The notes: generated by a model from the letters alone, not told the origin. A DNA stretch of 64,000 nucleotides from Ktedonobacter racemifer DSM 44963 (GCF_000178855.1 NZ_ADVG01000005.1:992001-1056000); one strand, 5' to 3'; numbered from the stretch's first letter, positions 35,748 to 45,421 are shown. A program made the numbers and translations.

Positions 35748-37367
35748 CTAATGCATCTCTTGATTTTGCGTTAGGCACTCCTGCTCTGGCCATTTCTTGG
35801 CTATCATCCCTTCTTTCTCTATACTCGTACTCGTTCCATATGTCGACAACCTCAGCGTGCAGCAAGCATGCTCAGGCTCGATCAGTTCCCGGTGCAAGTT
35901 GCGCAAGGCTTGCTCGCTATCATCATTCGCGACAACGAAGAGGAGACCTAATACCGACGATCCCTGGGCAATGAGAGGGATACACTCCCGATCCAGTGCA
36001 GCGACCGCACGTACAGAACTCATTGGGTCGGTAATAAAACCTGAGCCAATACAGGCACAGACCGCCACGTCATGGTGACACCGTACCTCCCAGCAGTACG
36101 TCTCGCGTGCTAACAGCGCCAGAATCGCGTCTACTTCCTGCTCATCGATGACAAACGATATGTGCCGTTCCGATGAGGTACAGATCACTATCGGATCCAC
36201 AGCCGCTCGCGTGATCAATGCTAAGACTTCTTCCACATACTCCGATGTATTCAACGGGTCAATGTTTTCTAGTGTCATCAGTGCCATGTGATGCCGTATC
36301 ACCAGAGCACGTGCACCACTCATCCCAGGCGCGACCGAACCAACGACGGTACCGGGCAGGTGTGGCTGAAAGGTATTCCGTACACGTACCGGAATGTTGC
36401 TCTGGAGAAGCGGTTGCAGGGTATGAGGATGCAGCACTTTGGCGCCCATCCAGGAGAGGTGAGTAGCCTCCTCGTAACTCAGAGAAGCTAACAAACTCGC
36501 GTTGGCAATGAGGCGTGGGTCCGCTGTCAAGATCCCATCGACATCGGTATAGATCGCCACTTCTTCGCAATCAAGCGCGGCTCCAAGCACCGCCGCCGAG
36601 TAATCCGAGCCGTTACGCCCCAGCGTCGTCACCTCACCTGTTACGGTGCGACCGATAAATCCAGCGACCACAGGGACAGCCCCTCGGCGCACGACCGGCC
36701 AGAGAAGCTTATACGTCTGCTCTCGCGTCTCCTGAGCGAGCGGCTCCGTTCCCACAATGCTCCCCAGGGGTTGGACCCCGACGCTCTGGGGATGTGCGGT
36801 GATAATCACTTCTTGCCGTATCGCTTCGGCGGCTACTCCCAGATCAGTTAGTGCGGCGGCGACAAGCAGTACCGAGAGTCGCTCCCCATAGCTCACGACC
36901 GCGGCAGTGTGTAAAGCTACGTCCTGACCCTCTTCAGTGGAGCTTTGGAGCGCTTTCACATCACGTTCTAGTGCCTCTAGCGTCTCCATCAGTTCTCTCA
37001 AGAGAACTGTGTACTGTTCTTCTTCCCGCACCACCTCGGCAACCACGCGCACATACTGCTGTTTGAGCTGCTCGATCTCAACTGCACACGCTTCGAACTT
37101 CCCTGCACAGGCATAGTGGTTCAGGCGCACTAACTGATCAGTAACACCAGCCATAGCGGAGACAACCACCACCGGAAAGGGAGCGGTAGGGGTTTTCAGG
37201 GCCTCGCGAGCGGCCTGGGCAATAATAGCCGCAACCTGGCAGATCCGGGCGCCACTTCCCACCGAGGTTCCGCCAAATTTCATCACAGAGGTAGCTTGCT
37301 TTGTCAGAGGAGTTCGTTCATACTCACCCTGGACAATGTGTCGATGCTGTTGAAAAAGCTCACTCAT
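35748..37367 (-). CDS. lysC: Aspartokinase
   Basis: A 539-residue aspartate kinase (aspartate to 4-phospho-aspartate, the first step to Lys/Thr/Met/Ile and diaminopimelate). The amino-acid-kinase domain starts at about residue 28 with SVMKFGGTSVGSG and contains VVVVSAMAGVTDQL, FIGRTVTGEVTTLGRNGSDY and YTDVDGILTADPR. The C-terminal 160 residues hold two ACT domains (VLALITRAAVDPIVICTSSE and related) for allosteric feedback. The start at 37367 overlaps the preceding enzyme's stop by 8 nt, so they are co-translated. It is last in the MurF-Ddl operon. Confidence 0.93.
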   Translation of the reverse strand: MSELFQQHRHIVQGEYERTPLTKQATSVMKFGGTSVGSGARICQVAAIIAQAAREALKTPTAPFPVVVVSAMAGVTDQLVRLNHYACAGKFEACAVEIEQLKQQYVRVVAEVVREEEQYTVLLRELMETLEALERDVKALQSSTEEGQDVALHTAAVVSYGERLSVLLVAAALTDLGVAAEAIRQEVIITAHPQSVGVQPLGSIVGTEPLAQETREQTYKLLWPVVRRGAVPVVAGFIGRTVTGEVTTLGRNGSDYSAAVLGAALDCEEVAIYTDVDGILTADPRLIANASLLASLSYEEATHLSWMGAKVLHPHTLQPLLQSNIPVRVRNTFQPHLPGTVVGSVAPGMSGARALVIRHHMALMTLENIDPLNTSEYVEEVLALITRAAVDPIVICTSSERHISFVIDEQEVDAILALLARETYCWEVRCHHDVAVCACIGSGFITDPMSSVRAVAALDRECIPLIAQGSSVLGLLFVVANDDSEQALRNLHRELIEPEHACCTLRLSTYGTSTSIEKEGMIAKKWPEQECLTQNQEMH

Positions 37368-38319
37368 GATTTTCCCTCTGCCCTACGTGTGCTTCCGTGG
37401 CATACTTGCGTATGGCGAGCTGGAAGGTTTCTTCGTCAATATTGCCGCCTGATATCACTGCGGAGACCCTCTGGCCTGGCGATGTCTGCACATGTCGAAT
37501 GGCTGCGGCTACCGCCGCGGCACCCGCGCCCTCCGCGCGAATACCGTTATATCTATAAAGGAGGAAGAGGGCATGTTGAAGCTCTTCTTCGGAGGCAAGC
37601 TCAATGGAGAGGTCTGGATATGTCTGGGCCTTCGCCAGGGGAAGGACACCTGCCTGGTGTACCAACATCCCTTCGGCGAAACTGCGCGCTGGGGGGAGCA
37701 GGACGCGCTCATTCGTCTCCAGCGCGATCTTCATAGAGGGGACACATTCCAATTCAACCCCAACGATAGATTGATCCGGGTCCTGATAGCACTCCAGGCA
37801 GCCTGCTAGCAAACCACCTCCTCCGACAGGAAGGAAGAGTACGTCAAGTTTGCCCTTCGCTTGTTGGCGGATCTCGCGGAAGAGGCTCGAATGGCCATGG
37901 ACCACCGAGGGATCATCAAGGCTAGAGATATACGGAGCGCCCGTTTTAGCGGAGAAGCGCAGTGCTTCCTGCACACATTCGTCATAAGCACCGTCCACCT
38001 TCTTGACAACCGCGCCCAATGCTTCAAGCACCTGAGCTTTTACGGTCGAGATATGCGCTGGCACAAAGACCCGTACGTGAAGCTGGAGCCGCTGCGCGGC
38101 CAGAGATACTCCCATGCCATGGTTGCCAGTGGAGGCGGTGACGACCGTTGTCCCAGGCGCCTCTTCAAGCAGGCGATGATATGCGCCGCGAAACTTAAAG
38201 GATTTGCCAACCTGTTTGGTCTCGTCTTTGAGCCACAGCTCACTCTGCGGCGCAAGAGGGCCTTGATAGCGGACTAATGGGGTGCGAATAACGTGCTCAT
38301 AATAGTGGAGTGGAAACAA
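37360..38319 (-). CDS. Fold-type II PLP enzyme (threonine dehydratase / serine racemase type)
   Basis: A 319-residue PLP enzyme. KQVGKSFKFRGAY carries the PLP lysine (Lys42), VTASTGNHGMGVSLAA is the substrate loop, and LFLPVGGGGLLAGCLE binds the cofactor phosphate. This is the catalytic core of threonine ammonia-lyase or serine racemase, without a regulatory ACT tail. It lies in an operon with MurF, D-Ala-D-Ala ligase and aspartokinase. A serine-racemase role in cell-wall chemistry or a threonine deaminase role beside aspartokinase are both possible; the sequence alone does not decide. Confidence 0.85.
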   Translation of the reverse strand: MFPLHYYEHVIRTPLVRYQGPLAPQSELWLKDETKQVGKSFKFRGAYHRLLEEAPGTTVVTASTGNHGMGVSLAAQRLQLHVRVFVPAHISTVKAQVLEALGAVVKKVDGAYDECVQEALRFSAKTGAPYISSLDDPSVVHGHSSLFREIRQQAKGKLDVLFLPVGGGGLLAGCLECYQDPDQSIVGVELECVPSMKIALETNERVLLPPARSFAEGMLVHQAGVLPLAKAQTYPDLSIELASEEELQHALFLLYRYNGIRAEGAGAAAVAAAIRHVQTSPGQRVSAVISGGNIDEETFQLAIRKYATEAHVGQRENHE

Positions 38320-38393
38320 GAAATATCCTCTTCAATCTAGAAATTGATATACATGATGGTCAGGTTGTAACTGCTGCTTAGGACGCCTTGCCA

Positions 38394-38987
38394 TTAGGTG
38401 GCGCTGAGGAGTCGCTTGTCTTGTGTATCCTGCTTTTGTAGAAATTCGTCTCGCAAAATGCTATAGACGCGAACATGCTGATAGCGCCCGAAGCGTAGGA
38501 TGGCCTCACGCAGGGTGCCTTCTAGTTTGAAGCCAGCTTTCTCGTCGGCACGCCAGCCACCTATATTCTCCTCCATATCTTGCGTCTGGATACGATTGAG
38601 GTTTAACTCCATAAAACCATAGTGGACCATCAATGTTGTGGCCTCGGTACCATATCCCTTCCCCTGCATGGAAGGATCGATTTTTACATAGAATTCCGCG
38701 CTCTGATTGAGGATATTGATGTCTTTAAGCCCCACAATGCCGATCAGGGCATGGTTCTCCTTGAGGGCCACCCCTAGCAAAATATGCTGAAAGCTGCGGT
38801 AGAATTGGTCCAGGCGTTCTTTCATGCGTGTATCACTAGTAGGGTACACGTTGAAATAGCTGCGCATCTTCTCTTCGTTATGCCACTGAGCGACGTGATG
38901 ATAATCCTGGTTCGGCTCCAATGGGCGCAGGTAGAGCCGCTGACCAACAAGAAAGGGATTTTGCATATCTGTCGGTGTATCATTCAT
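38394..38987 (-). CDS. GNAT acetyltransferase (RimJ/RimL type)
   Basis: A 197-residue N-acetyltransferase. LRPLEPNQDYHHVAQWHNEE is the typical RimJ-type start, ALIGIVGLKDINILNQSAEF and IDPSMQGKGYGTEATTLMVH form the acetyl-CoA-binding core (QGKGYG), and LNLNRIQTQDMEENIGGWRA follows. The family acetylates protein N-termini, amino acids or antibiotics. Its place in the MurF-Ddl operon suggests a small amino compound or a wall precursor, but the substrate is unknown. Confidence 0.85.
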   Translation of the reverse strand: MNDTPTDMQNPFLVGQRLYLRPLEPNQDYHHVAQWHNEEKMRSYFNVYPTSDTRMKERLDQFYRSFQHILLGVALKENHALIGIVGLKDINILNQSAEFYVKIDPSMQGKGYGTEATTLMVHYGFMELNLNRIQTQDMEENIGGWRADEKAGFKLEGTLREAILRFGRYQHVRVYSILRDEFLQKQDTQDKRLLSAT

Positions 38988-39134
38988 TATAGTGTTTTAC
39001 CTTTCATGTATAATACCCAATTCTTTAAGATAGATCAAAAGGAAGAAAAATGAGGAGCCCCATGCCTACCAGAGGGTCTATGCGGCCCTGGCTCTCACCT
39101 ATAGAATCAGTCTTTCACCGGATTTGCAGTGAGA

Positions 39135-40253
39135 TTAGCGACGAGAACGCAGGCTCCGGCGGATCTCATGTCGCTCTACTGCCAGCTCAATGAGCCGATC
39201 CAATAATTCTGGGTAGGATAGCCCGCTGGCTGCCCAGAGTTTGGGATAGAGGCTCATGTCAGTAAAACCGGGTAAAGTGTTGACCTCGTTGATATAGAAC
39301 TGCCCGCCTGTTTTGTCTTGAAAGAAGTCGACACGCGATAGGCCGCTTAAGTCCAGGGCTTGATACGCCCTCAGGGCCATCTCTCGTAGCTCCCGCGCGG
39401 TCTCCGCGGGAAGCGTTGAGGGAATAACAAACTGTATGGTGTGGTTAACGTATTTATCTTCATAGTCGCTAAACTCGTCGCCAGGCAGGATCTCCCCAAC
39501 CTGCGAGACCAGGGGATACTCGTTGCCTAGGATAGCGCAGGAAAACTCTCGACACTCCAGGCCCTGTTCAATGATCACTTTGCGATCATAGGTAAAGGCC
39601 TCGCTGATGGCCCTTGCCATCTCCTGGCGGTTCCGGGCATTGCTCACGCCAACGCTTGAACCCAGGTTGGCGGGTTTGACGAAACAGGGATAGGACAGGC
39701 GCTGCTCAACCTCGTTCAGAAGACCTTCCGGGTCGCGTTTCCACTGGAAATGCCTGTAGACGAGGGAATCGACGACTGGCAGTCCGGCGGCCTGGAAGAG
39801 CACCTTCATGATCTCCTTGTCCATACCCACCGCCGAACCGAGGACGCCACAGCCGACATAGGGAATATTAGCCATCTCGAAGAGTCCCTGGATGGTACCA
39901 TCTTCGCCATAAGGACCATGGAGCACCGGGAAGAGTAGATCAAGTCTCCCATCGGCCGGAAGAGGCTGTTTGTTCTGGAGAGCAAAAAACTGCCTACTCT
40001 GCGTATCAGTTGCCAGGGAGACAACGGGTGCTGAGGCGAGCGCCGCTGCCAGCTCTGGATCACTGCTAGCCTGGAGCAGCTGACCTGGCTCTACATTCCA
40101 GAGCCAGGCTCCATCTTTCATGATGACTATCGGGATAATGTCATATTTCTCAGTATCGAGATACCGCACAACTGATACTGCTGAAGCCAGGGAGACTTCA
40201 TGTTCGCATGAGCGCCCACCGTAAATGACGCCGATCCGCTTCTTGTGTGTCAT
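39135..40253 (-). CDS. ddl: D-alanine--D-alanine ligase
   Basis: A 372-residue ATP-grasp ligase making D-Ala-D-Ala for peptidoglycan. The N-terminus has IGVIYGGRSCEHEVSLASA. LFPVLHGPYGEDGTIQG, VKPANLGSSVGVS, the omega loop SDYEDKYVNH and FYINEVNTLPGFTDMSLYP are all present. The Lys-Tyr pair in the loop is the one associated with D-Ala as second substrate, not D-lactate, so resistance-type depsipeptide formation is not indicated. It begins 22 nt after the murF stop. Confidence 0.95.
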   Translation of the reverse strand: MTHKKRIGVIYGGRSCEHEVSLASAVSVVRYLDTEKYDIIPIVIMKDGAWLWNVEPGQLLQASSDPELAAALASAPVVSLATDTQSRQFFALQNKQPLPADGRLDLLFPVLHGPYGEDGTIQGLFEMANIPYVGCGVLGSAVGMDKEIMKVLFQAAGLPVVDSLVYRHFQWKRDPEGLLNEVEQRLSYPCFVKPANLGSSVGVSNARNRQEMARAISEAFTYDRKVIIEQGLECREFSCAILGNEYPLVSQVGEILPGDEFSDYEDKYVNHTIQFVIPSTLPAETARELREMALRAYQALDLSGLSRVDFFQDKTGGQFYINEVNTLPGFTDMSLYPKLWAASGLSYPELLDRLIELAVERHEIRRSLRSRR

Positions 40254-40275
40254 GGTTCTGTGTATCTCCTTCTAT

Positions 40276-41706
40276 CTAGAACATGGAAAGCATGGTTTCC
40301 ATGCGCATTTGCCGCGAGCCTTTGATCAAGAGAAGGTCATCAGGAGTGACCTTCTCTTTGAGCAAGGAGGCAATAGCACGCTTGCCTTCCTCGACATCCG
40401 TGCTCTTTGTAGTGTCAACCGAAAAATGATAGATTGCCTTTCTGGGCATCCCTGCCTGCAGCGCGCCCTCCATGTAGTAGCGCGCGTTGTCCCCGAGCAC
40501 CACTAGGTAATCAACCTTTCCAGCGAGCCCCAGGCCAGATGCCAGGTGCTCATCGCGGGTGTGCTCCCCTTGCTCAAACAATTCGCCTAACACAACCCAA
40601 CGCTTCCCCTGAGGCGCAATAGTGGTCGCCTGCATGGCCTGAGCCATGGCAATGATGGAGTGTCGAATGGCGTTATAGGTATCGTCAATCAATGTACTGC
40701 CATTGGGGCCTGCTCCACCCTTGACCACGCCGCGCCCTTGCACGGGTGAAAGGGCTTCCAGGGACTCGCGAATGCTCTCAAGCGGAATGTTCGCGGCAGA
40801 GCCAACGGCCGCCGCCGCGAGGGCAGTGGTGATGCCATGCGTGCCGGGGAGGCGTAGCTGCACTGGCACGTCCTCATCTTCGATGCGCAGCGTAAAACGG
40901 GAACCGAGGAGTCCCCGTTCTTCGACATGCAGAGCGCGTACCGCTGCCCCATCGCCCTGCCCGTAATAGATCACCCGCGCTCGCGTCTTCTCCTTCATGG
41001 CTCGAACCACGGGATCATCATAATTGAGGAACGCGATGCCTTCTGGCGAGAGCACCTGGACCAGTTCGCTCTTGGCGATGGCGACATTGGCCAGGGAGCC
41101 AAAGTGCTTGAGATGAGCAGCCCCCACCGTCGTAATCACTGACCAGTCGGGACACGCGATGGTCTCACAGAGACCTCGCAGTTCGCCAACCCATTCGGCT
41201 CCCATCTCTAACACTGCATACCTGTGCTCGGCTTCTAGGCGCAGAAGCGTCAGCGGATAACCAAGCTCATTATTGTAAGAAGCGTAGGTTTTGAGGGTCG
41301 GCGCAACCCGACCAAGGACAGCGGCAATAGCTTCCTTGGTCGTCGTTTTCCCGCTACTCCCTGTAATGCCAATCTTGAGCGTTTCTGGCTGGCGCTGGAC
41401 ACGCACACGGGCAGTTGCCTGTAAGGCCTTAACCACATCTGGCACGACCAGTTGGAGAAAACCAGCAGGCACATCCTCAGAGAGCGTGGTGCAGAGTGCT
41501 CCGGCTCCCCCTGCACGTGCGATGGCGGGGATGAAGCGGTGTCCATCGACCCGTGCTCCTGTGATGGCAACAAAAAGATCATCTCGTTCGTACTGCCTAC
41601 TGTCATGTTGTGCGCACTGAAAGAGCAGGTGCCCTGGATCTGCCAGCGAACCATGCATGGACAAGAGCTCCTGACTGCCAGCAATAACATCCTGTAGTGT
41701 AAACAT
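40276..41706 (-). CDS. murF: UDP-MurNAc-tripeptide--D-Ala-D-Ala ligase
   Basis: A 476-residue Mur ligase joining D-Ala-D-Ala to the UDP-MurNAc tripeptide. The N-terminal domain has DSRQYERDDLFVAITGARVD. The ATPase P-loop is KIGITGSSGKTTTKEAIAAV, then ASYNNELGYPLTLL (MurF substrate signature), VLEMGAEWVGELRGL and DDTYNAIRHSIIAM. The C-terminal domain ends LLIKGSRQMRMETM. It heads a five-gene operon (murF, ddl, GNAT, PLP enzyme, aspartokinase), directly coupling it to its substrate-making partner ddl. Confidence 0.95.
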   Translation of the reverse strand: MFTLQDVIAGSQELLSMHGSLADPGHLLFQCAQHDSRQYERDDLFVAITGARVDGHRFIPAIARAGGAGALCTTLSEDVPAGFLQLVVPDVVKALQATARVRVQRQPETLKIGITGSSGKTTTKEAIAAVLGRVAPTLKTYASYNNELGYPLTLLRLEAEHRYAVLEMGAEWVGELRGLCETIACPDWSVITTVGAAHLKHFGSLANVAIAKSELVQVLSPEGIAFLNYDDPVVRAMKEKTRARVIYYGQGDGAAVRALHVEERGLLGSRFTLRIEDEDVPVQLRLPGTHGITTALAAAAVGSAANIPLESIRESLEALSPVQGRGVVKGGAGPNGSTLIDDTYNAIRHSIIAMAQAMQATTIAPQGKRWVVLGELFEQGEHTRDEHLASGLGLAGKVDYLVVLGDNARYYMEGALQAGMPRKAIYHFSVDTTKSTDVEEGKRAIASLLKEKVTPDDLLLIKGSRQMRMETMLSMF

Positions 41707-41879
41707 CTAGACATGCTCCTGACACTTGGTAAAAATCAACATCTGAATCAATTACCCTTTTCTCTTCACTCATCCTCTCTATAGAAGTTTGTATGCACTC
41801 ACAAATTGTGACTTGTATGGTGAATATGAGTAGCATATTCCACTATTGTCTCAGCGATACCTCATCAAGCCTCCGCCTC

Positions 41880-42312
41880 TGGAGACCCCTACCTTCAGGT
41901 ATGGGGAGGAAAGAGGCGTTCCTTTCTTGGGTGGATAGGGTTGGGAATACTTCCAACTTCCGCTTTTGTTGCGTTGAAGAAGAATGGATATGTAGATGCT
42001 ACGAACAGGTCAGCACAAAGGCACTCCTCTGCACAGCACGAGAAACGGTTTGTGATGCACGGATACCTGCATCGGTCGAACTGTTCAGCATGCCAGGATC
42101 GGCATGGGGCCAAAGCTCTACTCGTTAGCTCAACCTGCGAGTATCCCTTCCTGGTGGGGCGATTCTCTCCGGAGGGTGGCGGTTGGTTGAACCGCTTGTC
42201 ACCCGTCCTAACGGCCTTCAGGCTCGTCCTGCTGGTCAATGCGTCCACCCTTGGTCCCCTGGGTAGAGGGAGGTGAGGTGCAAGCCCCTGGGTTTACCCA
42301 TGGGGTCTGGTG
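41880..42312 (-). mobile_element. Non-autonomous palindromic element sharing ends with the IscB transposon
   Basis: On the minus strand it opens with a hairpin (42285-42305, CCCC...GGGG) followed by GCTTG, like the left end of the IscB element at 46674. It closes with GAAAGGAACGCCT, TTCCTCCCCAT and a second hairpin (41886-41906), nearly the same as the IscB element's right end at 50141-50184. The roughly 430-bp middle encodes no recognisable protein but is rich in short hairpins. This fits a PATE/MITE-like derivative moved in trans by an IS200/IS605 TnpA. The gap 41707-41880 and the short piece to 42394 hold nothing else recognised. Confidence 0.72.
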
Positions 42313-42393
42313 ACATAAGTCGCAAAGGGTGAATATTCTCGCTTTGCCCGTGCGCTATTCACGCGTACAGCACCGCCTTCCGTGTAGAGGTCC

Positions 42394-43215
42394 CTAACAG
42401 CGTCGTTGCCGCCAACAGGCAAAGCCCCACAATATCCCTAAGGCGGCCAGGGCGGTGCCCACTAAGGCCAACAAGCTTTCTAAGCCCTGGAGCGGAGATA
42501 CCACCATCAGCCCGCTACCAGCGATAATATCAACGCCAAAGAAGCCATTGGCCATATAGATGCCTACTGGGGTGAGAATGGTACGGCTAATAGTAGGCAC
42601 GCCATAGCCTGGACGCAAGAGATTCCCCCAGAACCAGTAGCAGATAAACAGGAAACGATAGAAGGGCGTCCCAAAGAAAACTGGTCCAGCCAGCGAGAAC
42701 GCGCTGACAAACAGCATGCCTGGGAGCATAATGACGGCAAAGCAAAGTATGCCATACAAAACAGCATGAATATCGCGCGCGATCCAGAATACATACGCCA
42801 CACCGACACCATAGCAGAGCAAAACAGGCACAAGCGTGGCGGCTACATTCCCCAGATATGTTCCCAGGATACGCGCACCTATAGACACAGGGAAGGCTTG
42901 TACCAGTTCTTCCACCAGTGCGCTGCGGGTCCGTACCCAACGATCCGCCATCAGTATCCCTACACCTAGTGGTAAGAACAGGTTGGCATTGCCAGCAAGC
43001 AAGGCGCTGCTATATAAGAGCATTCTCTCAAACTCACCATGTCTAAAAAAGCTTTTATACCAACTGGTATCTAGAGAATTTGGCAGCCACATTCTGCTCA
43101 GGCTGAATTGAAACGCGATAAGCAGCACAGGCACAATCCAGACAGCGATACGCCGGATCTGCATACGAAATTCATAGCGCATGATGCCAACAAAACTCGC
43201 AACGTTGCTCACCAC
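42394..43215 (-). CDS. ABC-2-type membrane permease
   Basis: A 273-residue protein with about six membrane segments (IAVWIVPVLLIAFQFSLS, LLAGNANLFLPLGVGILMA, LVPVLLCYGVGVAYVFWIA and others). The layout, with a conserved loop MADRWVRTRSALVEELVQAF after the second helix, is that of ABC-2 permeases. It lies 44 nt after the HEAT-repeat membrane protein and downstream of the ABC ATPase at 45422-46324, which probably drives it. Confidence 0.72.
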   Translation of the reverse strand: MVSNVASFVGIMRYEFRMQIRRIAVWIVPVLLIAFQFSLSRMWLPNSLDTSWYKSFFRHGEFERMLLYSSALLAGNANLFLPLGVGILMADRWVRTRSALVEELVQAFPVSIGARILGTYLGNVAATLVPVLLCYGVGVAYVFWIARDIHAVLYGILCFAVIMLPGMLFVSAFSLAGPVFFGTPFYRFLFICYWFWGNLLRPGYGVPTISRTILTPVGIYMANGFFGVDIIAGSGLMVVSPLQGLESLLALVGTALAALGILWGFACWRQRRC

Positions 43216-43259
43216 CAGTCAGAATCTCCTTCACTCAAGAATAAATGGCATGTTCCTGC

Positions 43260-44630
43260 CTATGCCCACCTGGATACTTTCGGCTGGCGTGGAATGGCGA
43301 GAAGAGCCACAACCAGGCAAAGTACGGTCAGCAAACCTATTGAGGCATTTGTTTGCCACCAGGAAGAGAGCACAACATCAACCCCCGGAAACGTATTGAG
43401 AGCGGTTGCCTTCATCTGGAGTGATTGACTTGCCTCCAACAAGAGCGTGACACAGGCCGCCCCCCAGGCCCCAATCAACGACGAGAGTGCCAGTGCCAGA
43501 GAAGCAAGCAAACACATGGGGCCTAACCATATATGCAAGATAGTGAGAACGTTCACGTGATGGGTGAGAGCCAGTAACGCGGACATCCCCAGGGCCAGTA
43601 CAATATTGTATCCGACCACTAACAGAAAGCGGCAGAACACGATCAGCCGCATAGAAGCAGGCGTCGAGCTTATTAACTCGAAACCTGCGTCGAACTTCAT
43701 CCCATAGAGAAAGGGAACGTCGCATGCCGCCGCCGCCGTCGTAAACACGGCGAGGACGGAAACAGCCAACTGAAGCTGAGCTTCAGAATGTGCTTTAAAG
43801 AAAAGGAAAATGCTCACACTCAATACGACCAGGAGCGGAGCAATCCAGACGCCAATGTGAATCAAGCGGATCTGCATCCACAACAGTTGCCAGACCTTCC
43901 AGAATGCGCCACGCCATGACCGACGAGTTGGATGTGGTACCAACGAAGCAACCGCATCGAGCGCCTGTACAGCAGCTGTTCGGACCATACTATCCTGGTC
44001 GTGAGCTGCGGCAGACAATGTTTCAAGTGGAAGAGCAATGCCCTGCTCGCTTAACGTCCCGAATGCCAAAGCAGCAGCCTCGCGAACAATCCAGGAACGA
44101 TCCTGTAAAGCGAGAGAGAATGTGTCTACGGGAACATCGTCTCCCAGAGAAGCAAGGGCATGGACCGCTGCTGCACGTACTGCCTCATCTTCATCACGAA
44201 GGGCGGCGCATAATGGTTCAATACAGGCTGGGGCCTGGACGTGCCCCAGCATCCGAACAACTGCTTCGCGAACACGCCAATCGTCGTCGTGTGCACCTAT
44301 TTCAACCAGCCGTTCTAGTGGAACACCACTTCTCGCCATGCTGAACACACGAAGCGTCGCCATACGTATGGATGGGTGAGGGTCCTCTAGCAGAGCAAAT
44401 AAGCGTTCATGATATTCCTGCACAGCCGATGGAGGGAGCCTATTCAAGGCCTGGAGGCGTACACGCCAATCAGGACTCTTTAACGGCTGATCAATGTTCA
44501 CGCCAGGATGCTCGAACAGCGAATCGTATTGATCTAATCCCAATTGTCGCAGAACATCACTTGCCAGCGTAGCAGGAACCACATGCTTTTCATCCCCTTG
44601 TCCAGAAGCAAATGGTGTAGACTCATTCAT
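43260..44630 (-). CDS. HEAT-repeat protein with C-terminal membrane domain
   Basis: A 456-residue protein. Residues about 50-235 contain five or six HEAT/PBS-lyase repeats (DDDWRVREAVVRMLGHVQAP, DEAVRAAAVHALASLGDD, DRSWIVREAAALAFGTL). Residues about 255-450 hold six membrane helices similar to ABC-2 permease cores. It overlaps the sigma factor's stop by 4 nt (ATGA). The cytosolic HEAT part could bind the sigma factor as an anti-sigma-like device, while the membrane part could pair with the permease downstream; both ideas are inference from position. Confidence 0.7.
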   Translation of the reverse strand: MNESTPFASGQGDEKHVVPATLASDVLRQLGLDQYDSLFEHPGVNIDQPLKSPDWRVRLQALNRLPPSAVQEYHERLFALLEDPHPSIRMATLRVFSMARSGVPLERLVEIGAHDDDWRVREAVVRMLGHVQAPACIEPLCAALRDEDEAVRAAAVHALASLGDDVPVDTFSLALQDRSWIVREAAALAFGTLSEQGIALPLETLSAAAHDQDSMVRTAAVQALDAVASLVPHPTRRSWRGAFWKVWQLLWMQIRLIHIGVWIAPLLVVLSVSIFLFFKAHSEAQLQLAVSVLAVFTTAAAACDVPFLYGMKFDAGFELISSTPASMRLIVFCRFLLVVGYNIVLALGMSALLALTHHVNVLTILHIWLGPMCLLASLALALSSLIGAWGAACVTLLLEASQSLQMKATALNTFPGVDVVLSSWWQTNASIGLLTVLCLVVALLAIPRQPKVSRWA

Positions 44631-45211
44631 CTCGACCGCACCTCACCTTCCTGAGTGGTTAAAGCACGACGCAACAATTGCGTGCCACGATAAATACCAG
44701 ATTTTACAGTACCCAATGGAATAGCAAGCAAATCTGCAATCTCCTGATGACTCAGCTCTTCAAAATAATAGAGATTGACGAGTGTACGAAATTGAAGTGG
44801 GAGACGAGCTATATGCCCTTCAAGGGTACGTATCCACTCCCGCTGCTCACTCATGATGTCTGGTTGGTCATACCAGGCGCTCTGCCAGGTTCGAGTGACG
44901 TCCTCAAGCAGGTCAAGAGAAATTTCCTGCACTTTTGCCTGACGCAAATGTCCATAAAAGGTGTGCAATGCCACTTTGTAGAGCCAGGCTTGAATCTTCA
45001 ACGTGCGCCTCCGTTCGGCTGGGTAATTGCGCAACGTCGAGTACGCGCGTAAGAACGTCTCTTGCAGAATGTCTTCCGCGAGTTGGGCATGGCCTGTCTG
45101 GCGCAAGAGAAATACATATAATCCTTGCTGATAACTCGCGACAAGTTGAGCGAAGTGCGCGTCAAGATTCAATGCAAGTAACTCCGGCAACTCGATTTCC
45201 AGACTCTTCAT
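44627..45211 (-). CDS. ECF-type RNA polymerase sigma factor
   Basis: A 194-residue sigma-70 factor. Region 2 spans about 25-95 (YVFLLRQTGHAQLAEDILQE, then WLYKVALHTFYGHLRQAK) and region 4 about 125-180 (LPLQFRTLVNLYYFEELSHQ, then IADLLAIPLGTVKSGIYRGT). No C-terminal extension is present. It is translationally coupled to the HEAT-membrane protein and lies 210 bp after an ABC ATPase gene, so it probably controls this transporter group. Confidence 0.9.
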   Translation of the reverse strand: MKSLEIELPELLALNLDAHFAQLVASYQQGLYVFLLRQTGHAQLAEDILQETFLRAYSTLRNYPAERRRTLKIQAWLYKVALHTFYGHLRQAKVQEISLDLLEDVTRTWQSAWYDQPDIMSEQREWIRTLEGHIARLPLQFRTLVNLYYFEELSHQEIADLLAIPLGTVKSGIYRGTQLLRRALTTQEGEVRSR

Positions 45212-45421
45212 GCGCCTGCTTTCTTCCCTTTCGCCAATCTTTTTTTGTTCTGTCTATACAGTAGAGTGCAAAAAGTTCTGCTTTGGTTCCCGTTTTCAAG
45301 AAATTCCAGAGGCTTTTTTGATAAACATGAATTACGCTGTGCTCTTGTAGTTCTCTTCAGCAGGTTTGAGGTCCCCCAGGCGCCACAGTGTTTTCACCAT
45401 AGATACTTTCACATCCGGAGG

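Noticed and set aside
39135..41706. Vancomycin-type resistance operon (D-Lac or D-Ser ligase)
   Set aside because: The ligase omega loop keeps the Lys-Tyr pair of D-Ala-D-Ala ligases, and no VanH, VanX or VanS/R homologue is present.
41895..42276. Frames on both strands inside the small palindromic element
   Set aside because: No family resemblance; the DNA is explained better as hairpin-rich non-autonomous element.
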